Shown: one piece after another, positions 39,601 to 51,600 of the stretch
How positions within the stretch are numbered: position 1 is the first letter of the stretch
Layout of the letters: every line of letters starts with the position of its first letter
From: Leguminivora glycinivorella
Taxonomy: Eukaryota > Arthropoda > Insecta > Lepidoptera > Tortricidae
Direction: 5' to 3'
Length of the DNA: 64,000 nt
NCBI RefSeq assembly: GCF_023078275.1
Contig: NC_062978.1
Span: 26,495,967 to 26,559,966, forward strand
Program-made: the position numbers and the translations under genes
Notes under the pieces: generated by a model
What the model saw: the letters and a program-made list of their open reading frames with translations, nothing else
Database searches by the model: none
What the model was told of the DNA's origin: nothing

Positions 39601-42600
39601 AGTTCGTTTTACTTTCAATTTCTCAATTTCAAAGGATTAAATGATAAATATTGTTTAATGGGCCTTAAGTACAAGATATTTGGAACTTAAATTTACCTCA
39701 TTTATGAGAGTGATCTTATCAAATTGTACATAATAAGAGCTCCGAATTCTGTGCTTCACGCGGTTTTTCCTAAACGAGCATCAGAAAAACAGTCATTACT
39801 AATTGAAAAAGCTTTTTTTTTCATATATTTTTTATTTAACCGACAGTTATTAAGATGTTCTAACTGAAACAAGTACTTTCACTGTCTTTTAGTATGAGTA
39901 AAGTGTACAATTTTGTCGATAAATATTGTGCATTTTACAATATATCGCCTTTTTTTGTCATAGCGCTCTTAAGAGTTTGACTGATATATTTCCGTCAGTA
40001 TATAAGTATATTTTGCAGATTGTAGGGCGTTATTCATAAACGCTTTATAAACCTGAACTGAATTAGCTAATAATGGTTTGTCATGTTGACTTATGTGTAT
40101 GACTTGTGAGAAAGGGAGAAAACACTTTGTAACTAATCAGTTCGGTAACTTTATCGAAGGGTTAGTCGTAAAGGTTAGAAGTAACAAAAGGGTTAGTCGG
40201 AAGGGTTAGAAGTAACGAAGACGTCTTGACTCGGAATGCTGAGGTAAGATTTGTGTCATTTCTGTGTATGACATGACACGATCTACTATGATATCTACAT
40301 CACTACACATGAATTAATCTAACAACAAGATTGTCTACACACACATGTGTAATAAAATAGACACTGGGTTGTTATGTATAAAGGTTAGACCACAACGTTG
40401 CCGAAAATCTGGGACAGTACAGAATCAGAACGTTTTCATATTATACGATCTGTTCCGATGTAGGAAAGATATCGAAGGCAAAAGTAAAAGATGATGCCTT
40501 GAATATATAGGATATATAATGGATCCGGATCGGATAATGTAAAATGCACTCCCAGTGACGTTCCGTAACGGATATTTACTTACTCTCTTAAATAAACCCT
40601 GTTGCTTTTTACAAAACTGTCATTAAGTAATAAATTCGTTGTGGAAAAAATAATTCCAACATTGCACACTGACAGAGGGCCGAATTTGATATCGTCAAAA
40701 ACGAAAGCATTATTATGGAGTAGCGATGCGGAGGATACATAAAAAACGTTCTGAGCGATTTCACATAATCCGATCCGATATCGAATGCAGACTTTGTGAT
40801 CTGCTTTTAACATTAATTCCTACATCGGATATCGGATCTGACAATGTTCTTATTCTACTGTTCCGTAACGTTTTCCGAGCGTCGGTGTGGCTGAACCTTT
40901 ACGAAACATCGACGTTATCTTATTTAGTTCTGTATTTGAAGTCGTGCTGTTGCATGTTTGTTTTATATTCTGTGCATCGTTTGGTCTATGTTATATTATA
41001 ATTATTAAAATGTAAAATATTTTACTTAAGCGTTAAGTTAATTTTATCTATGTTTTGTTTGGTTGGAGTAGTTTTTGAAAATGCATACTTTGAAAGTGGG
41101 TGTTTCGTTCGGCTTGGGAGTGGTGAATAAAATGTTTATAAGGTAAGTTGTTCCTTGTAAACAACTGACTGATTTCCTAACTAATGCAACTGAAAATTTA
41201 CTTTTATACCGGGAACGTTGTGAAATATCTTAAGATAAATTTAATCATACAAGTGTTAAGTAATGAGCACATATCTAAGAGATAACAAAGAAGTAAACAC
41301 TCGTAATGTTATGTTTACTTTAAAGAATATGATAAATCATTTATTCGAAGCGCTGATGGCCTAGTGGTAAGAGCGTGCGACTTACGATCCGGAGGTCGCG
41401 GGTTCGAACCCCGACTCGTACCAATGAGTTTTTCGAAACTTATGTGCGAAATGTCATTTGATATTTGCCAGTCGCTTTTCGGTGAAGGAAAACATCGTGA
41501 GGAAACCGGACTAATTCCAATAAGGCCTAGTTACCCGTTGGAAGGTCAGATGGCAGTCGCTTTCGTAAAAACTAGTGCCTACGCCAAATCTTGGGATTAG
41601 TTGTCAAAGCGGACCCCAGGCTCCCATGAGCCGTGGCAAATGCCGATAACGCAAGGAGGATGATGATGATAAATCATTTATTCACGGTTAAAACTATGGA
41701 AACGGATTAAATCGCGTATAATGAATTTACAATTCATCCCGACATTTCGAACACTACAGAATTCGTGGTCAACGGGTGACTGAGGAAAAAAAATTACAAT
41801 GTGCAAAAACTACCCACATACAAGAAATATTAACGAACCATGACCACAAATAATATAGATTTTTAAGGCAGGTTCACACACTATTAATAAATCCGTACTC
41901 CGTTTAATTTAATCCATTTCAATAGTTTTATTTCATGAGTAACTATCGCGGTAACCGAAGACAATCATTTATTCACATTAACTTTATATGTAGGTATAAA
42001 GATAAGATCAATTTACGTAAAAAATCGTATTGTAAGGAGGGAACCGATATGTATTACTATTTTTATTTATTTTAGATACCAAAATAGAACTAGGAATGGT
42101 ACGGAAACATCAACAATGGAATTAGATAGCTGCAGCAAACGTAATTTTTTTTGTTAAACCATTAATGACTACTTCAATATGCTGTTTTTAGGAATGCTGT
42201 TACTTCTACGGTCACGGAAACAAATAATATTAAACCATGGAAAGAAATCCCTGGACCACTGAGTTTGCCCATCATTGGGCCTTTTTTTAGTTTTTTACCT
42301 GGAGGTTAGTGTACTATTGTGTCTATTGTACATAATATAGATTAACATCAGATTTTTAAAAATCTCGTATTAATTGCCAGTGACCTTCAATGAGACCGTT
42401 CAGTCCATTGTTGCTTTTAGATTGAGCGTACCATGCAAAAACAGTAGTTTTACTTAATGCTAGAATCAAGGATTATTTTATATATGATTTTCATACTTCA
42501 TACTAATAATCGTACCTCGATTTTTTAGCGCCATCTATTAAATACTATCATAACTACACTGATGATGCCTACAAATTTATTTATTTTTGCAAATTGCGTT

Positions 42601-45600
42601 TGCGTGATATCATGATTTTAAAATAAAGAAATAAGTCACCTGTTCTTATGCAAAATAAAAACACGCAAAATATTTCGGGAAAATATGATCTTGGCCACTT
42701 CCAGGCTGCGAACAGCGCCATCTAGTTTTAAGCCTAAACGGCCCATACATTTCAGGGGTACGCTTTTTTGTATGGGCTTTGTCAGTCCAGTGTTAAATCG
42801 TCCTTGCTAGAATAATAAATAACGGGTAGCCTGTTTCACCAGTGACATTGACACTTTGACACTGACGTATCTGTGCCTATTTCTGTTGATAAGTGAAATT
42901 ATTACTCAGCGTTAATATTTCTTTGTGAGTCAATAAATTTTATATGACAGAAGGATGCCATCTACAGGGTATAAGCTTGTCGAGCACATTTCCTTTTTTT
43001 TACAGGGAAGCTGTGTGGATACAAAGGAGTGAAATTATCGGAAAAATTGTACCAACTGTACGGGCCCATAGTGCGTTTGGATGGGGTATTTGGCGGGCAG
43101 GCCATAGTGATGTTATTTCACCCAGAGACGATAGAACGTGTAAGAACAGTAACTTATTATCGAACGACCCAGCAGCATTTGTTTTATTTTTGAACTTGGA
43201 ACTCTCTATAAATCTGTTAAACTTGAGATTTGGGAAAAATTTGTACAGGAACTCATAGGAAGGTATCTGGTATTATAAGAAATGAATTAACTCGCTTTAT
43301 ACAACAGGTCCTTCGCTCTGAAGAGCCAATGCCAGCTCGCCCAGGTCTTCAAACTCTGGAGTACTACAGGAAGTACCACAACAAGGCCTACGATCCTACG
43401 AGAATAACTGGACTTGCCTCTGAGTAAACACTTATATAGTTCATAGAAATAAAGGATTTTTTATAGAAATTTAGAAAATGGTTCGGTAGACCAACTTGTA
43501 ATTAAGCAGATTTTTTAGAGCCTGTCACTCTTTCTGCCATTTCTTGGTGAAAAAAGGCTTTTTTAAATATTATTTTTATGTTTTTACTTTTAAAGTAGCG
43601 TCATACAAAATGAAACTGTTCCAAAATCTGTTTATGTCTAATACTGTCCGAGAAAAATCAGCTTTGACACATAAACAGACGAACCCGACGAACCTATGGA
43701 ACTCTAAAATCGACACAACTAGGAATGAAAGACGGAGAAATAAATACACTGTGAGCGAGAAAGTTGACCCTATGCCCATAAAATTCCCGCCGAGGCAATC
43801 CGTCTCTGGAATGATTTCCCTCTCTCTATTCGACAAGCTCCAAGCAAACTCAATTTCAAACGACTGCTCCGCACGCGGTTGGAGGAAGTGGCTTCTGACT
43901 TTGTTGTAAGGTATTGTGAAATTACATGTGTACAGTCAAGTGTAAAGATATGGGTGTACACATCTTACTCAAAAATATGTCCCATAGCACCTTAGGCCGG
44001 TGTAATAAGAGCGTAGTACCATATTTTTGAGTCGATTTTTTCGATACTTATTTTTGCACTTGACTGTACTTATAAATGTAAGATAATGATCTTCTCCAAT
44101 CCGCTACTCAGAAACGATAATGAAAACGTGATAGAAAATCAATTAAACTATCATATACAATCACTTAATCTATAGAATCTAATAATATTTAACAACGTTT
44201 TCATAGCAGATAAAATGCAACATTCATGTTAGTTTTTCTTAAACAAGTGAGCCTTAATCCTTTCTGTTGATAGTGCTGTTGAGGTGAAAAAACCTTTTCA
44301 CACTAACCAACAGAAGAAAATGACAGAATATTTTATTTGGCTCTCAGAAATAAAGAACTAAAACCAATAAATGATATCGGTCTCATTAGGGTGATTCTCC
44401 GAGACCCTAATTTTCAATGTCCGGAGGCTTATTTCACTGAAAACTTTAGTTTAAAATCCTGATTTTTTTTTCAGAGATACTTTATATCTCTAGTCGACTG
44501 GGACATCGATTAGCTTTAGTATAAGATCATTGTAATTTTTTATATTAAAAAAATATATCCGTTATTCTTACTACTCTGTCGTGTCCGTTCTCCATTTTTC
44601 TCTAAACATGTGATGATAACTTCAATTCAGTCATCTTAACGAATATTTTGATTGAGTACATGGATACATTATTAGTTACTACATTACTAAAATTTAACAA
44701 GTATTTTTTTATCTATAATTTTGTATTTAAAATTTAGGAAATAAGAGATGTCCGCGACAAAATTCTTATTTCTCTGGTGCGGACTTTATTCGCCTGTATC
44801 GTAAACGTATTGAAGATTGTAGACAAACTTCCCCCCGCGGGGAATAATCAGTCGCGTTCGGAACGTGGTACGAGGTGGAAGTTTCGGCTGTTGCACGTGG
44901 CTCCGGAATTACGAAGGTAAATATGTTATTCCTCTGTCCGTGGTTCAGGTATCATTCTTATTACTCTGTTCGGTTGCTTAATTAATTGCTTTACGTACTA
45001 TCTATTCATATTATTAACGACAGCCGCGTTGTACATACACATTATGAATCATTGGTTTTTTTTCGATAATTTCTTATTCTTTTGTCCCTTATTCCTATGG
45101 ATTTTGGACAATGGAATAAGAATTTCCTAAATTTTTCTTGTTTTTCTTAACTGACTTTCAAAAAGAAGAGTAGTTTTCAAGTGATTTCCTATATTTTAAA
45201 GTAACTTAATAAAAAAACTTACATCTTTTTAAAAATATTAATAAAAAAAATTTGACCTTTTTAGCACCTAGTGCATTTACAGTCTGAATGTTATTAATAA
45301 AAATAAATATAAAAATATTCTAGAATACTTTTTTGATAGTTTTGTGAACAAAAGTACAATATATAATTTATAAATATACGGTTTTTTAACATTTTTGTTA
45401 ACCTATCCTGACTTATCTTATTCCTCTGGGCCTAAATTTCTTATTCAAAAAGTTAAAATGAATTTATTTTATGAATGAGTTCACAAAAATATGGGCCAAA
45501 ACCATAGTTATGTCTAAAAATAAATCTATTTTCACAAGAGTATGTCCTTATTGGTCAAATTTCAAAAATAAAAAAGGACAGAGGAATAAGACAAAAAACG

Positions 45601-48600
45601 CTGTCTCGTAGAATGACCCATTATTAATGGTTCAAATATTATTTTTAGGTTAAAATCTTTTCGAGATGAAAACAATAGAATAACGAAGAAATTCAACGTG
45701 GAAATGAACTTATGGGCACTAGAGTCTATAGGTGTGGTAGCTCTCGGCACTCGACTGAACTGCTTTGATCCCAACCTGCCAGATGACTCGCCAGCCAAAA
45801 AGCTGATACAAAATGTTCACGACATTTTCAATATTGCTGAGAAGCTGGACTTTGGTGTTAGCCCATGGAGACTATATTCGACGCCTTTGTTCAAAAAGGC
45901 GATGAAGATTTATGAAGATCACGAAAGGTAAATAGATGGAACTGGACGGTTTATTACCTTATTATTATTATTTTGCGTAAAACTGGAAAACCTTGTCAGA
46001 TGTGTCAAACTAACAAATACTTTATTCAACATAACATAATGACTGGGGATACCCCCATTTGCCAGAATTTCATTTGCCATAATTTTATTTGCCACCATAT
46101 TCAACAATCATAATATTGTTTCTCATAACATCTTATTCCATAATCATTGTTTACTATATTAATCAAGTGCCAGAAACTTTGTTTCCCATAAAGTCAGTTT
46201 CCATAATGTCATTTGTCAGAATCATCGAAATCAGTAATTACCACATTCCATACCATCATTTGTCATCCAAATTAGCGACCAGAAAAGTCAATTTCCATAA
46301 TGTGATTTGGCAGAATCATCAATATAAATCATAAATTCGTAATTATCACAGAGACGACACTACTAGAAGCACTAGAGAATGAAACTGCTATGCCTGCTGT
46401 GACCCCCTGGAAAATAAAACTGCTATCAGAAAGTAGGTTAGGTTAGAACTGTGACCCCCTGGAAAATGAAACTGCTTGAAAAGTAGGTTAGGTTAGGTTA
46501 GAACTGTGACCCCCTGGGAAATGAAACTGCTATCAGAAAGTAGGTTAGGTCCTCGTCAGGAGCCTGAACCCGGGCCTAAGCGACTGCCAATACGGCTTTC
46601 GCCCGCAGCGCTCGACGCTGGATGCGATCGCCCGTGTAAGGGATTTTGCGGAGAAAGAGGTTTCTCAGGGTGGGGTGGTGATGTCTGTGTCGCTTGACAT
46701 CTCTAATGCCTTTAACACCCTGCCCTGGGAAACAATCAAAGCGGCGCTTAAATACCACAGCGTGCCAGAATACCTGCAAAGCATTGTAGCTGACTACTTT
46801 GCCGGGCGCGCTGTGGTATTCCCCACGAAAGATGGCTGGGGGCGAAGACAGATGTCGTGCGGTGTTCCACAGGGCTCGGTGTTGGGGCCGCTCCTGTGGA
46901 ACATCGGTTATGACTGGGTCCTGCGCGGGGCCACTGTGCGGGGATCAGCGTCACGTGCTACGCTGATGATACCCTCGTGTCGGCCCGTGGCAGGACCCAC
47001 AGAGAGGCGGCCCATCTCGCCACAGCAGGGGTGGCATATGCCGTCCATAGGATCAGGGCGTTAGGCCTCGAGGTGGCTCTGCATAAGTCTGAGGTCCTGG
47101 TATTCCATGGACCCCGAAATAAGCCACCAGACGGGGCCCACATCATAGTGGGAGGAACTTCCATCGCCGTCGGGTCGACGATGAAGTACCTGGGACTTGT
47201 CCTCGACGGTTGATGGAAGTTTGAGGAGCACTTTAAGCGCCTGGCGCCCAAATTAATGGCCGCAGCCGGAGCACTTGGGAGGATTCTCCCGAACCTGGGT
47301 GGGCCAGGAGGAGCCTTCAGGCGGCTCTATGTGGGTGTGGTGCGCTCGATGGCGCTTTACGGAGCACCAATATGGGCGGACACCCTGAGAGCTCGGAGTG
47401 CGGCCTTATTGCGTCGACCGCAGCGGGCCATAGCTCTCAGGGTGGCTCGAGCGTACCGCGATAACGCGCGGCACGCTCGAGCCACCCTGCCTGTTAGCCG
47501 GGAGCCCGCCATGGGACCTTGAAGCCAAGGCCCAGTCGGCGGTCTATTGGCGGTTGCTCACGGCACGGAAGGAGGAAAACTGGCCTGCCCATCGAGAGGT
47601 CCGCCAGTGGCGTGAGGAGGCGCGAGACGTTCTGTACCACCAATGGTCAGAGCGTCTGGAGATCCCGGGAGCTAGCCGGGACTTGGTGGCTGCTATTCGG
47701 CCCATTCTTAAGGAATGGATCGAACGGAAACATGGCGCACCCTCCTTCCACCTCACACAGCTCCTGACGGGGCACGGATGCTTCGGATGGTACCTGTGTG
47801 AGAGGATTGGACGAGAGCCGACCCCAGAATGTCACCACTGTGACGGGGGAGCCGTGGACACGGATAAACACACGCGTGAAGAGTGCCCTGCGTGGGCGGA
47901 GCCTCGCGCTGCCATGTCCACGGTGGTGGGAGGAGACCTTTCACTGCCGGCATTAATCCGCCGCATTGTCAGCAGTGAAGAGGCATGGGCTGCTGTAACC
48001 TCCTTCTGCGTCACAGTCATGACGCAGAAGGAGGCAGCAGAAAGAACGCGCGAGGATGACGCGGCTAGCCTTCCTCAGCGCCGCAGAAGGCCGGGCAGGC
48101 GGCGTAGAGCCTATGCAGGCAGAGTGCTGCCGCCCTAAAGAGAACCTGCGAGTAATGGGTCGGGAGTCCTGTTACTCGCGTGAAGAGGTTCGGGCTAGAA
48201 GGCCCTCCAGTGTTCCAAGGGCCTACAGCGGAGATGACTTCTAGAGGAGTCTGAAAAGACGGGCCCGCGAGGGCAACGCTGACGGGGTATCGGAGGCCTA
48301 AAACAAGTGCCCGAAACCCCGTCCACAAAGCGAGCGGCGGAACACCCCAGGGGGTTTAGTCGGTGAGAGTCCGACATACCCACTGGCTTCTCCCGGGCCA
48401 GTGACATCCATAACGGATTCCCCCTGGGTAAAAAAAAAAGGTTAGAACTGTGACCCCCTGGAAAATGAAACTGCTTGAAAAGTAGGTTAGGTTAGAACTG
48501 TGACCCCCTGGAAAATGAAACTGCTATCAGAAAGTAGGTTAGGTAATAATATGAGCAACAATTAATATGGCAATAATTGCTTATGGCGTTTGAATATTAT

Positions 48601-51600
48601 ATTAAACCATATTATTGCACTTAATAATATGGCTAACAAATAGTATGGCATTGTATGATTATGGAAGGTAATATTCGGATAAACAACCAGTATGTCATAC
48701 AATTTTTATGGTAAACAAATCATTCGGGCAAATGAAATTCAGGCAAGTTAGATTCGGGCATATGAATATTATGTTTTAACAGCAATTCCCGTCAACTTTG
48801 TACAATGCCACGTCAGCAAATTTTAATTGATCCTATTTTGTTACCAAAATTTAGTAATATAATTCTATTTTCGTAAGATATATACAGGATAATTGTTATA
48901 ATTAAGAAAATATAGATACTAGAGAACCTTAATGACGAAATAAAACTTAATAAAATCTCAATTCATCAACAAAATCTTGGTAACAAAATAGGAATTAATA
49001 AAAACAAATTTAACTTTTCCCTTAATTTTTGTACAAAGTTGACGGGAATTGCTCTTTAGTAGTAGTAGTAGTAGTAAAACACTTTATTGTACCAGAAAAT
49101 AATACAACACACAGGAAAAAGAGCTTATTATAAGTACAAAGGCGAACTTATCCCTTTAAGGGATCTCTTCCAGTTAACCTTTGAGCAATTGAGGGAGAAT
49201 TGGAGATGGTAGGCATACACTACAAACGGCGCAGGAAACGGATTCTAGGTAATAATAAATTATAACTTACACTAACATGCAATATATACGAATAAATACA
49301 TAATATACAACTATACAAATAGCAAATGACATAAATATATAATATATAAATTAAATATATATTTACATAATAAAAGCTACAACTACAAAACCGCATACAT
49401 CCAATACCTTAGTCTTCATCAGAGAGCCAAAGCTTTTTTAGATTAGCCTTCAGCGACGCGACCGACTGACACTGTCGAAGAGATAAAGGCAAGGAGTTCC
49501 ACAATTTAACTGCGTAGATTGTAAACGATTTATTATAGGACCTATGTTGGTGGGGCGGGATTCTCAAAGTGAGATTCACACTGGAACGGAGCCGGTGCCC
49601 GCTACCGTCAGCCAAGTATTTAAATCGTTCTGAAAGATAGGGAGCGGAAGTAAGAGAAAATAAAACATTATACAGGAGAGAAACCACGTGCATGTCTCTA
49701 CGGCGACGGATGGGCAGCCACTCCAGCTGGGAGCGGAAATGAGAGATGTGGTCAAATTTTCTGAAATTTTCCAAAATGACTGTCGGGCAAACAAAAGACA
49801 ACCATAATGACTGTGATGTTCGCAAAGTCGGGTTAAATATAAATGTAAGTGTTTACGCGATTAAGTCTCGTTTGGTTCTAAAATTATGTATACTTAATTC
49901 AACACAGTCATCCAAACTAATTTCTTAAATGAACTGAATAACCTTGGAATTTTGTGCCATTTTAGGTTAACGAAATATTTTATCGATGAAGGGATAAAGA
50001 AATTGGAAAAATCAACAAATAATTCAGTGGAGACTTCAAACGCTGAGAAGCCAGTTCTAGAGAAACTGTTGGATATTGATGTTCGGATAGCACATATCAT
50101 GGCTTCAGATATGTTATTGGCAGGTGTGGATACGGTACGTTTTCGTTTTTTTTATATCAAAGTATAATCGTAAGCAGCAGCCGTTTATTCAATATCACAA
50201 TCATCAAAAAAGATACTTGACAAAAAATAGTATAAGGCTCTTTAAAAATAATTTAAGGGAGAGACTTTTGGGATTGAAGCAACTATATCATTCAAGCACC
50301 CCTTGCCCTGCACAGTGTAAAAATCTGTAATTTTTACCAATGAAGTAAATCTTAAATGTCAGGAGCTTTTTTTACGAGTTTAACATGCATCTTTTCGAAT
50401 AATTTTCATAGCATCCAACGATTTTTGGCGATCTTTATTAGATCGTCAGAGTATTATGTTTGATTTTTTGTTAATTTTGCTACACTACTATCCTGGTGAT
50501 GGTAATCAGTTGATCACCAATTTTTATAGTTGTGTGATTAATTGTATTGTGTATCGCAATAATTTTTTTTAGGCTGCCAACACAGCTGCTCTGCTATCGC
50601 CACACTGTACCTTCTTGCACTCAATCCGGAGAAACAGAACAAGCTCAGAGAAGAAGTACTGACCGGGCATACTCGGAAACCGTACCTTAGGGCTTGCATC
50701 AAAGAGTCCTTGAGAGTACTGCCAGTGGTCAATGGAAATGTAAGGTTAGCGACTAAAGAATATAATCTACTTGGATATAAAATACCGAAAGACGTAAGTT
50801 CCTCTTTTTCATTTCTAATTAATTGATGTTCGTTTGTCCCTAATGCCCATATCATTTCACTGAAACTTTTGTGTTTCTGTTCTTTTGTTTTGTGTTAGAA
50901 CAGACGTGACCTGAAGGAAAAAAATGCGTTGATGAATATTGAAAAGGAAAGGATTAAGCATTATTCTTTCTCATATATTCTTCCTACTGGACATAAAAGT
51001 TATTTACATCTTGTTTGACCATGCGACCCTCACTAAATATTCCCTGTGTATGTATAAACATTTTCGCTTGCTCCGGTCACTGTGCATTATTTCTGTTTTT
51101 CCAGATTTTGATAGGGTTCTCCCACCAGTACATGTCAATCATGGCAGAGCACTACCCTCGACCTGACGAGTACATCCCAGAAAGGTGGCTCGCTGAGAAG
51201 GGTGATCCCTTGTTTTATGGCAACACACATCCGTTTGTCATGGCTCCCTTTGGATTTGGAGTTAGAAGTTGTATAGGTAAGACAAATTCATTTCGATGCC
51301 AGGAACATTGATTAACTTTGTATGTCAAATATCTTAAGACGGACTCATTTTTGCAGTGTTGAATTTGCAATTATCTTTAATCGCATTGTAGTTCAGAATC
51401 CAAAATTATTTAGTTATCTTTAAAGAAACTCCGGCTATAATGATGATATGGATATTCTGATATTTTTTTTTAATTATTCAATGACCTGCTTACCATTTTC
51501 ACCAATTTGTAAAATTTCAAAGTTAATGTAGGTAAGTACAAATTTTATTCCAGGTCGCCGAATTGCAGAGTTAGAAATGGAATCGCTGGTGTCCAAAATC

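Larger units (their letters stand above)
46345..48545 (+). repeat. 50-55 bp minisatellite with TTAGG-like motifs, split by an R1-clade element
   Basis: Units GTGACCCCCTGGAAAATGAA, ACTGCTATCAGAAAGTAGGTTAGG start near 46399, 46451 and 46506. They resume at 48450 and 48500. Between them is the insertion 46551-48439. GGTTAGGTTAGGTTAG occurs at 46485-46502. Confidence 0.8.

Noticed and set aside
41351..41424. Functional tRNA gene
   Set aside because: The A and B boxes are good, but homology continues into a body and (GAT)n tail shared with 563-846, so it is a SINE head. The tRNA-like parts at 4194, 4554, 32786 and 54364 are likewise SINE heads.
44850..44925. Candidate missing P450 exon with a WKFR string before GTAAAT
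   Set aside because: The residues around it do not fit the helix-C pattern (spacing W-x-x-R rather than W-x-x-x-R, no NP..QP), and no acceptor in the right phase was seen.
46575..48138. Host gene with a zinc finger
   Set aside because: The CCHC finger and RT motifs together identify an R1-clade retroelement C-terminus.
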